DNA from: an uncultured Prochlorococcus sp.
GTDB taxonomy: Bacteria; Cyanobacteriota; Cyanobacteriia; PCC-6307; Cyanobiaceae
Assembly (NCBI GenBank): GCA_902624785.1
Contig: CACNYU010000003.1
Location: 1-64,000, forward strand
DNA: 64,000 nucleotides
Direction: 5' to 3'
Of this stretch, positions 57,423-64,000 are shown one piece after another (the first letter of the stretch is position 1; each line of letters begins with the position of its first letter). A program made the translations under genes and the position numbers. The notes under the pieces were generated by a model. That model was not told where the DNA came from. It saw only the letters and a list, made by a program, of their open reading frames with translations, and did no database searches.

Positions 57423-58238
57423 TTGGCGAAAACTAATCGCACTATTTTAATCTGTTCAGGTAAAGGTGGCGTAGGGAAAACAACCTTGACAGCAAATCTT
57501 GGGATTGCTTTAGCTAACACTGGAGCATCAACTGCTGTTCTTGATGCAGATTTTGGTTTAAGAAATCTAGACTTGCTCTTAGGACTTGAGAATCGAATAA
57601 TTTATACAGCACAAGATGTTCTAGACAAAAATTGCCGCCTAGATCAAGCCTTAGTGAGACATAAACAAGAACCAAATTTAGCATTGTTACCAGCAGGAGA
57701 TCCAAGAATGCTTGATTGGATGAAACCTGAAGATATGAAGACAATAAGTAATTTACTAAGTGAAAAATTTGAATATGTACTTATTGACTGTCCTGCGGGT
57801 GTAGAAGATGGTTTTAAAAATGCTCTTGCAGCCTCTAAAGAAGCAATAGTAGTTACTAATCCAGAATTATCAGCTGTTAGAGATGCAGATAGAGTTGTTG
57901 GAATTTTAAACACTTGTGATATTAATCCCATACAGCTAGTAGTAAATAGAGTAAGGCCAACTATGATGGCTAATCAAGAAATGCTCTCCATTGAAGACGT
58001 TACTTCAATACTTTCTTTACCACTTTTAGGAATAGTATTAGAAGATGAAAAAGTTATCATAAGCACAAATAGAGGAGAACCATTAACTTTAAGTAGTAAA
58101 AAATCTCCAGCATCAAAATGTTATTTAAATATTTCTCAACGACTTATAGGAGAAGATGTTCCTGTCATAGATCCAAACAAAACAAACAAAAGCTTTAAAG
58201 ATAAGTTTATAAAACTAATGCAAACCAAGATTTTTTAA
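57423..58238 (+). CDS. minD: Septum site-determining ATPase MinD
   Basis: 271 residues: deviant Walker A SGKGGVGKTTLTANLG, AVLDADFGLRNLDLLLGLEN, DCPAGVEDGF, and a C-terminal amphipathic tail (FKDKFIKLMQTKIF) for membrane binding. TTG start 57423 precedes AKTNRTILICSGKG. minE follows after three bases. Confidence 0.97.
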   Translation: MAKTNRTILICSGKGGVGKTTLTANLGIALANTGASTAVLDADFGLRNLDLLLGLENRIIYTAQDVLDKNCRLDQALVRHKQEPNLALLPAGDPRMLDWMKPEDMKTISNLLSEKFEYVLIDCPAGVEDGFKNALAASKEAIVVTNPELSAVRDADRVVGILNTCDINPIQLVVNRVRPTMMANQEMLSIEDVTSILSLPLLGIVLEDEKVIISTNRGEPLTLSSKKSPASKCYLNISQRLIGEDVPVIDPNKTNKSFKDKFIKLMQTKIF

Positions 58239-58241
58239 AAA

Positions 58242-58553
58242 ATGACTCTTCGTGACCTTATTAACAAATTATTAGGTAGAGAAACTGCAAGTGCCAATAC
58301 AGCGAGAGAGAGACTTCAACTTGTCTTGGCACATGACAGAGTTGATATGAGTTCATTATCAACTGATCTTCTTGATAAGATGAGAAAAGAAATCCTAGAT
58401 GTAGTAGCAAAGTATGTTGAAATTGATTTTGATGAGGTTGCTGTAAGTTTAGAAACTGAAAACAGAATGACTGCTCTTGTTGCAAATCTACCCATCAAAA
58501 GAACACTTTCTGGAGAAATACAATTAAAAAAAAATGAAAAAAAAAATAAATAA
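58242..58553 (+). CDS. minE: Topological specificity factor MinE
   Basis: 103 residues: membrane-binding start ([12 protein letters not shown]), [18 protein letters not shown] (MinD contact), [20 protein letters not shown] (dimer). Completes minCDE. Confidence 0.96.
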   Translation: MTLRDLINKLLGRETASANTARERLQLVLAHDRVDMSSLSTDLLDKMRKEILDVVAKYVEIDFDEVAVSLETENRMTALVANLPIKRTLSGEIQLKKNEKKNK

Positions 58554-58600
58554 AAATAAATTTCTTAAAATTACCAATCTTTATGTAATATAGATTTTGT

Positions 58601-58672
58601 GCCGGCTTAGCTCAGCGGTAGAGCAGCGCTTTTGTAAAGCGAAGGTCATCAGTTCAAATCTGTTAGCCGGCA
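58601..58672 (+). tRNA. tRNA-Thr (TGT)
   Basis: 72 nt: GCCGGCT acceptor pairs with AGCCGGC, D arm AGCTCAGCGGTAGAGC, anticodon loop TTTTGTAAA (TGT), T loop AGTTCAAATCT. CCA not encoded. Confidence 0.97.
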
Positions 58673-58678
58673 TATTTT

Positions 58679-58837
58679 TTAATCTTGATTTCCACTAAAC
58701 AAAAAAGAAAAAATTATTAATAATATAATTACTAATATTCGGACTTCAAAAATACTTATTAAAAATTCAGAGAGGGGCCTTATTATCCAATAAACAAATG
58801 ATTGCAACAAAATAATAAAAAAAATTAGTGAATTCAT
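58679..58837 (-). CDS. 52-residue membrane protein downstream of tsaC
   Basis: Two hydrophobic stretches (SLIFFIILLQSFVYWII and VRILVIILLIIFSFLFS) around RPLSEFLISIFE. ATG 58837 directly abuts the tsaC stop. Unknown. Confidence 0.6.
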   Translation of the reverse strand: MNSLIFFIILLQSFVYWIIRPLSEFLISIFEVRILVIILLIIFSFLFSGNQD

Positions 58838-59419
58838 TTATATGATTTTAGAGATAGGGATATGTCCTTCCCTAACTAATTTCCATTTTCCCTCTTTTGC
58901 CCAAGATATTATTGTACTTCCGATTCCACTACATTTTTTCCAAGGGATTGGTCCTAAGATATCAACTTCTGGTAAATCATTAGATACTGATTCAGCATCA
59001 AAAGATGTATCTAATCCAGAAATATTAGCGCTTGAAGTAGCCAAAGGACCAGTTTCAAATATTAGAGATCTTGCAGTTAAAGAATCAGGAATCCTAATCC
59101 CTAAAGTATTCGCACTAGAAATAAAATTTAAATTTTTATTTTTATTTATAGGTATTATTAAAGTGAGAGGACCAGGCCAAAACTTTTCTGCAATTTTTTG
59201 AAAATCATCTCTTGCATCATTATCGACATAATCTAAAACTTGCTGAATTTGCGATCCCATTAAAATTAATGCCTTATTTTTATCTCGTTTTTTTATCTTA
59301 TAAATCATCTCAGAATATTTTGGCATACAACCAATTGCTGGGAGAGTATCAGTCTGGAATATGATAGGTTTGCCTATTTTTAAATTTTCAAGAGCTTCGA
59401 TTTCGCTAATTATTTTCAT
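58838..59419 (-). CDS. tsaC: L-threonylcarbamoyladenylate synthase (TsaC/Sua5)
   Basis: 193 residues from ATG 59419: IIFQTDTLPAIGCMPKYSEM (KxR/ATP region), KKRDKNKALILMG, FWPGPLTLIIP, and GPLATSSANISG. Makes the first intermediate of t6A37 in ANN-decoding tRNAs. TTG 59425 is a weaker start. prmC lies upstream. Confidence 0.95.
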   Translation of the reverse strand: MKIISEIEALENLKIGKPIIFQTDTLPAIGCMPKYSEMIYKIKKRDKNKALILMGSQIQQVLDYVDNDARDDFQKIAEKFWPGPLTLIIPINKNKNLNFISSANTLGIRIPDSLTARSLIFETGPLATSSANISGLDTSFDAESVSNDLPEVDILGPIPWKKCSGIGSTIISWAKEGKWKLVREGHIPISKII

Positions 59420-59442
59420 ACGCAATGAAAATTTGAATTAAT

Positions 59443-60312
59443 CTATTTATATCTTCCAATTGTAAATCTTCCAATACCAAATGTATCATTGATAGTCTTC
59501 AAGGAATCAAAACCATATTTTCGCAATAAATTTTTAATTTTTTTAGATTGATCAAAATGATTTTCTAAGATAAGCCAACCACCTTTTACGAGAAACTTTG
59601 GAGCATCTAAAATAATTTGCTTTATATGAGATAAACCATCTTCTCCTCCATACAAAGCTTTCTTGGGTTCAAAATCTATCACTGAAGAAGGTAATCTTTC
59701 ATAAACAATTCTTGGAATATAAGGTGGATTGGAGATGGCTAAATTAATCATTCCAGCATAATGTGTTAAAGGTTTCCACCAGTTACCACAATAAAAGTTT
59801 ACGTTTGAGTTTAAAGAGAATTTTTTATAATTTTTCTTAGCTATTTGGAGTGCATTAATATCTATATCAGTTGCCAATCCTTTCCATTTTGTGCACTTTA
59901 AAGCTAAAGAAATTGCAATAGCCCCTGAGCCTGTACCTAAATCGGCAAAAATTATTTTTTTTTCTTTAATACCAACAATATCTGAAGCTATTTCAACAAT
60001 TTGCTCGGTCTCTACTCGCGGAATTAGAACATCAGAAGTTATGTCAAATTTAAAATTTCGCCAGTAGGAACTACCACATACATATTGAATTGGTTTAGAA
60101 AGTTGAACATGTTCTAACCATTTTTTCTTAAGAGAAAGAAAATCTATTTTTAAATAAACTTTCTCTTGTGAATTTATTTTTAATAGCAATAAATCAGATT
60201 TAGAAATACCCCCTAATAAATCAAGCAATATATAGAGATCATCAATATCTTTTCTACTATTTTGAATATCTGCAATCCACAAAAAAAGATCTTTTGTGGG
60301 AATTTCATGCAT
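59443..60312 (-). CDS. prmC: Peptide release factor glutamine methyltransferase PrmC
   Basis: 289 residues: DVLIPRVETEQ, SAM motif FADLGTGSGAIAISLAL, catalytic NPPYIP and EPKKALYGGEDGL. Methylates the GGQ glutamine of RF1/RF2. Followed by tsaC. Confidence 0.97.
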   Translation of the reverse strand: MHEIPTKDLFLWIADIQNSRKDIDDLYILLDLLGGISKSDLLLLKINSQEKVYLKIDFLSLKKKWLEHVQLSKPIQYVCGSSYWRNFKFDITSDVLIPRVETEQIVEIASDIVGIKEKKIIFADLGTGSGAIAISLALKCTKWKGLATDIDINALQIAKKNYKKFSLNSNVNFYCGNWWKPLTHYAGMINLAISNPPYIPRIVYERLPSSVIDFEPKKALYGGEDGLSHIKQIILDAPKFLVKGGWLILENHFDQSKKIKNLLRKYGFDSLKTINDTFGIGRFTIGRYK

Positions 60313-60326
60313 TAACAGAACAAGTT

Positions 60327-60485
60327 CTAATTTTTGGGCTTTGGTCCAAGTCTACCTTTACTTGAATCTGAGTAAAAACTTGATTTTTCTCCATCGCTAG
60401 TTGATATAAATAATCCGATTAAAAAAATCGTTGGTACTCCGACAAAAAGTAAACTAGCAACGAATCCAAAATTTGTTGTTTCCAT
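60327..60485 (-). CDS. psbM: Photosystem II protein PsbM with extended tail
   Basis: 52 residues: METTNFGFVASLLFVGVPTI, FLIGLFISTS matches PsbM (METNDLGFVATLLFVLVPTIF-type), then a polar C-terminal tail (GEKSSFYSDSSKGRLGPKP) longer than in most cyanobacteria (about 35-39 residues). At the PSII dimer interface. Confidence 0.9.
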   Translation of the reverse strand: METTNFGFVASLLFVGVPTIFLIGLFISTSDGEKSSFYSDSSKGRLGPKPKN

Positions 60486-60966
60486 TTAAATAAGATCAAA
60501 TTGATAACTAAACTATAAACAGTTAAATGTATTTAAAGTGGAAAAATCAATAAAGAACTTCAACTCATTAACAGTCTTAAACAATTTTCAAGTTAATATC
60601 AAATTTTTTTTGAATTATGAATTTAAAAATTTTAAGGTAACTTTTCTAAATAAAATATTGGGATTTGCTTAAAAGTTTTAATTTTTTAATTACTTAAAGG
60701 TTTAGAAGATTTTCGTAAAAATTTTATTAATAATATTGTTGTAAATATTTGTTTTTTTGCAATATTTAGTGGTGAAACTTTGAGAATTGTGACCAAAATG
60801 TTAACAATATTTTCTTACTTATTTAGCTAAAAGCATGTTGCACAAAGGTTTAACAGGAATCTTACAAAATAATTTAATTAATTACAAAATCCACTGAACT
60901 AGTAAAAAAACCCTTACTATCATGATGTTTAGCTGTATAAACAGCATCTCTATAAAGAATTGACCG
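60486..60966. promoter_or_regulatory. psbM-psbB divergent promoter region
   Basis: 481 bp of AT-rich non-coding DNA between divergent photosystem II genes. No ORF is seen. Repeated TTAACA/GTTAAC-like and TTACAAAAT elements are present but none can be assigned safely. Confidence 0.45.
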
Positions 60967-62490
60967 ATGGGATTGCCCTGGTATCGAGTTCACACAGTAG
61001 TTATTAACGACCCAGGTCGTCTACTTGCTGTGCATCTCATGCATACTGCATTATTAGCCGGCTGGGCCGGCTCTATGGCCCTTTATGAATTGGCCATCTT
61101 TGACCCCTCAGACCCTGTTTTTAACCCAATGTGGAGACAGGGTATGTACGTTATGCCATTTATGGCAAGACTAGGAATTACTAGTAGTTGGAACGGTTGG
61201 GATATCACCGGAGCAACTGGCGTTGATCCAGGTTTTTGGAGTTTTGAAGGTGTGGCCGCTGCCCATATTGTTTTTAGCGGACTTTTAATGCTCGCTTCAA
61301 TTTGGCATTGGACATACTGGGACTTAGATCTTTGGGAAGACTCAAGGACAGGAGAACCAGCTCTTGACTTACCAAGAATATTTGGGATTCACTTACTTTT
61401 AGCTGGTTTAACATGCTTCGGATTTGGAGCTTTTCATTGTGCAAACGTTGGTATATGGGTCTCTGATCCATATGGACTAACTGGTCATGTGGAACCAGTT
61501 GCACCATCATGGGGAGCAGAAGGATTTAATCCCTTTAACCCTGGAGGAATAGTTGCTAACCATATTGCCGCTGGCCTCATGGGAATTATTGGGGGAATTT
61601 TTCATATCACTAATAGACCAGGAGAAAGACTATACAAAGCACTGAAGCTTGGAAGTCTTGAGGGTGTTTTAGCGAGTGCTCTTGCAGCTGTTTTATTTGT
61701 ATCATTTGTTGTAGCTGGAACCATGTGGTACGGCTCAGCAACAACTCCTATTGAGCTATTTGGTCCTACAAGATATCAATGGGACTCAAGTTACTTCAAA
61801 ACAGAAATAAATAGAAGAGTCCAAACAGCTATTGATAACGGCGCTTCAAAGGAAGAAGCTTATGCTTCAATCCCTGAAAAACTTGCTTTTTATGACTACG
61901 TAGGCAATAGTCCAGCTAAAGGTGGACTTTTCAGAGTGGGAGCACTAGTAAATGGCGATGGCTTACCTACAGGTTGGCAAGGTCATATTTCCTTCCAAGA
62001 TAAAGAGGGTAATGAACTTGAAGTAAGAAGAATTCCTAATTTCTTCGAAAACTTCCCAGTTATACTTGAAGACAAAGAAGGTAACGTTAGAGCTGACATT
62101 CCATTTAGAAGAGCTGAAGCTAAGTATTCATTCGAACAAACTGGTATTACAGCTACAATTTATGGTGGTGATCTAAATGGTCAAACATTTACTGACCCTG
62201 CTGTAGTAAAAAGATTAGCTAGAAAAGCTCAACTCGGTGAAGCTTTTAAATTTGATAGGGAAACATACAAATCAGATGGAGTCTTTCGTAGCTCCCCAAG
62301 AGCATGGTTCACTTATGCACATTTATGTTTTGGTTTGCTCTTCTTATTTGGTCATTGGTGGCATGCTTCAAGAACTTTATACAGAGAAAGATTTGCAGGA
62401 ATTTCTGCAGATTTTGGAGATCAAGTCGAATTTGGTCTTTTCAAGAAGCTTGGTGATGAGACCACAAGAAGAATACCTGGAAAGGTTTAA
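60967..62490 (+). CDS. psbB: Photosystem II CP47 protein PsbB
   Basis: 507 residues: [20 protein letters not shown], six membrane spans with many chlorophyll-binding His ([18 protein letters not shown]-type [14 protein letters not shown]), and a large lumenal loop. Inner antenna of PSII. psbT follows by 24 bp. Confidence 0.99.
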   Translation: MGLPWYRVHTVVINDPGRLLAVHLMHTALLAGWAGSMALYELAIFDPSDPVFNPMWRQGMYVMPFMARLGITSSWNGWDITGATGVDPGFWSFEGVAAAHIVFSGLLMLASIWHWTYWDLDLWEDSRTGEPALDLPRIFGIHLLLAGLTCFGFGAFHCANVGIWVSDPYGLTGHVEPVAPSWGAEGFNPFNPGGIVANHIAAGLMGIIGGIFHITNRPGERLYKALKLGSLEGVLASALAAVLFVSFVVAGTMWYGSATTPIELFGPTRYQWDSSYFKTEINRRVQTAIDNGASKEEAYASIPEKLAFYDYVGNSPAKGGLFRVGALVNGDGLPTGWQGHISFQDKEGNELEVRRIPNFFENFPVILEDKEGNVRADIPFRRAEAKYSFEQTGITATIYGGDLNGQTFTDPAVVKRLARKAQLGEAFKFDRETYKSDGVFRSSPRAWFTYAHLCFGLLFLFGHWWHASRTLYRERFAGISADFGDQVEFGLFKKLGDETTRRIPGKV

Positions 62491-62514
62491 TTAACATTAT
62501 TTATTTATTTTCTT

Positions 62515-62619
62515 ATGGAAGCATTTGCTTACGTACTAATTTTAACTCTCGCAGTAGTTACTTTATTCTTTGCCGTAGCCTTTAGAGATCCTCCCAAATG
62601 GGATCAAAAAGATAGGTAA
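62515..62619 (+). CDS. psbT: Photosystem II protein PsbT
   Basis: 34 residues: [20 protein letters not shown] and [14 protein letters not shown], the typical PsbT span and R-D-P-P-K end. Terminator follows directly. Confidence 0.97.
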   Translation: MEAFAYVLILTLAVVTLFFAVAFRDPPKWDQKDR

Positions 62620-62623
62620 TAAA

Positions 62624-62657
62624 AAAAACCTCACTTAATATAAGTGAGGTTTTTTTA
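62624..62657 (+). terminator. Rho-independent terminator of psbBT
   Basis: AAAAACCTCACTTA (62624-62637) pairs with TAAGTGAGGTTTTT (62641-62654) over ATA, followed by more T. Confidence 0.92.
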
Positions 62658-62721
62658 TGGAAACTTTTCATTACATTCAAAATTTACTAGTATTAGGGTG
62701 AACTCTCAATGATTTGACTAG

Positions 62722-63201
62722 ATGCAGTGCCCAAATTGTCAAAATACAGATAGCAGAGTTTTAGAATCTAGATCTGCTGATACTGGTAAAAGTGTAAGAA
62801 GAAGAAGAGAATGTTTAAATTGCAGTTCAAGATTTACGACTTATGAAAGAATTGAATCAATACCAATAGCAGTTATTAAGAAAGATGGTAGTAGAGAACT
62901 TTTTAATAAAGATAAACTAATTCAAGGAATATCACGTGCATGCGAGAAAACGACCTTTTCAAGCGAATCAATACTTAATTTTGTTGACTCAATAGAATCA
63001 CAAATTATTCAAGACTCTAATAAAGATATTAAATCTTCGGAGATTGGAGAATTAATTCTTGATAATCTTAGAAATGAAAATGAGGTTGCCTACATAAGAT
63101 TTGCATCAGTTTATAGAAAATTCAATGGAGTTAAGGATTTTATCGCGACACTTCAATCTTTGAAAAACACTTCCAAGAATGAATTAGCTTCAATTCTCTA
63201 A
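62722..63201 (+). CDS. nrdR: Ribonucleotide reductase repressor NrdR
   Basis: 159 residues: zinc ribbon [17 protein letters not shown]...[16 protein letters not shown] and an ATP-cone ([20 protein letters not shown]). Represses nrd genes when dATP is high. Confidence 0.97.
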   Translation: MQCPNCQNTDSRVLESRSADTGKSVRRRRECLNCSSRFTTYERIESIPIAVIKKDGSRELFNKDKLIQGISRACEKTTFSSESILNFVDSIESQIIQDSNKDIKSSEIGELILDNLRNENEVAYIRFASVYRKFNGVKDFIATLQSLKNTSKNELASIL

Positions 63202-63305
63202 AATTAAGCATATTTAAGTGTAGAATACTTAGATTAACTAGTGTATTTAAATTGCAGGTTGAATACACCCCTTTCTCACTACCAAAGGTAGACTGCTCAA
63301 ATCAA

Positions 63306-64000
63306 ATGAACGAAAATTCTCCCGAGACATCAGCTGACACAATTGGTGAAATAAACACATTAGATTTAAAAGAGGATGAAACAAACCAAGGTACTATTGC
63401 AAGTCCTGAATTATCTTACAAAGACAAAGATATACCTTCTGCAGACGATTCCTCTAGTAGAAGAAATAATGACTTAGAGAATGCTGGTTTTACTCAAGAG
63501 GAATTTGCTTCTTTGTTAGGAAAGTATGACTATAACTTCAAGCCAGGAGATCTTGTAAAAGGAACAGTTTTCGCACTCGAACCCAAGGGTGCGATGATAG
63601 ATATTGGAGCAAAAACTGCTGCATTTATGCCAGTGCAAGAAGTCTCTATAAATAGAGTCGAGGGATTAAGCGATGTGTTACAGCCCTCTGAGACAAGAGA
63701 ATTCTTTATAATGACTGAAGAGAACGAAGATGGGCAGCTTGCGTTATCAATCAGAAGAATTGAATACCAGAGAGCCTGGGAAAGAGTTAGACAATTGCAA
63801 AAAGAGGATGCAACTATTTATTCTGAAGTTTTTGCAACGAATAGAGGCGGTGCTCTTGTAAGAGTAGAAGGTTTAAGAGGTTTTATACCTGGATCACATA
63901 TTAGTGCACGTAAAATTAAAGAAGACCTTGAGGGGGAATATTTGCCTTTAAAATTTTTAGAAGTTGACGAAGAAAGAAACCGATTAGTACTAAGTCATAG
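63306..64000 (+). CDS. rpsA: Ribosomal protein S1, 3' end outside window
   Basis: 231 codons seen. An acidic, low-complexity N-terminus is followed by S1 repeats: FKPGDLVKGTVFALEPKGAM, IDIGAKTAAFMP, then VFATNRGGALVRVEGLRGFI, PGSHIS. S1 helps mRNA binding to the 30S subunit. The frame remains open to the window end. Confidence 0.95.
   Translation, partial: MNENSPETSADTIGEINTLDLKEDETNQGTIASPELSYKDKDIPSADDSSSRRNNDLENAGFTQEEFASLLGKYDYNFKPGDLVKGTVFALEPKGAMIDIGAKTAAFMPVQEVSINRVEGLSDVLQPSETREFFIMTEENEDGQLALSIRRIEYQRAWERVRQLQKEDATIYSEVFATNRGGALVRVEGLRGFIPGSHISARKIKEDLEGEYLPLKFLEVDEERNRLVLSH

Overview
The window comes from a high-light-adapted Prochlorococcus, or a very close picocyanobacterial relative. 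It is very AT-rich. It carries compact cyanobacterial photosystem genes (psaC, psaE, psbB, psbT, psbM, petB, petD), several tiny high-light-inducible (Hli) genes, the Prochlorococcus-type small families DUF1651 and DUF3104, and one rRNA operon with a short spacer holding tRNA-Ile(GAT) and tRNA-Ala(TGC). The spacer of about 540 bp fits high-light clades. The assignment rests on gene content and composition; no database was searched.

Region 1 (1 to about 15 kb) looks like a genomic island. It starts with a type III-like DNA methyltransferase cut by the window edge, followed by only the C-terminal endonuclease part of a Res subunit. Then come two small DUF-type genes, an intact yedK/HMCES-type gene, a minimal NAD-dependent DNA ligase with an overlapping unknown partner, and many very small ORFs. 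These include DUF1651 copies (one broken), four hli genes, a twin-CX3C peptide, clpS, and a second yedK that has decayed into a pseudogene. Four ORFs here share a 20-bp upstream motif. Candidate structured RNAs and a LexA-like box are also present.

Region 2 (15 to 45 kb) mixes core and flexible genes. psaC is followed by small hypotheticals. A three-gene, translationally coupled minus-strand cluster (22.4 to 19.1 kb) encodes a SABATH-type carboxyl methyltransferase, a leucine/glutamate-dehydrogenase-like enzyme and a sarcosine-oxidase-like flavoprotein; I do not recognise it as a described pathway. Next are a tandem CrcB/Fluc fluoride-channel pair, a family 2 glycosyltransferase, arfB, bcp, tatA, a Nif11-like protein, tenA-thiD (thiamine salvage), a CrtISO-like oxidoreductase, a two-domain GNAT enzyme, an aldehyde dehydrogenase, a LysM protein, and psaE-mutM.

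Region 3 (45.6 to 50.8 kb) is the rRNA operon on the minus strand (16S, tRNA-Ile, tRNA-Ala, 23S, 5S), separated from mutM by a strong bidirectional hairpin. Region 4 (51 to 64 kb) is ordinary core genome: a GH100 invertase, petB-petD, a carboxyl-terminal processing protease, an HD phosphohydrolase, minCDE, tRNA-Thr(TGT), tsaC, prmC, psbM, psbB-psbT, nrdR and the start of a ribosomal protein S1 gene.

The core genes serve photosynthetic electron transport, translation and division. The accessory part concentrates on light stress (Hli), DNA damage (yedK, ligase, LexA-like sites), DNA modification and small membrane peptides. The strongest candidates for undescribed biology are the methyltransferase/dehydrogenase/oxidase cluster, the compact pseudoknot RNA near 10 kb, and the shared promoter or leader motif in the 5 to 8 kb island.
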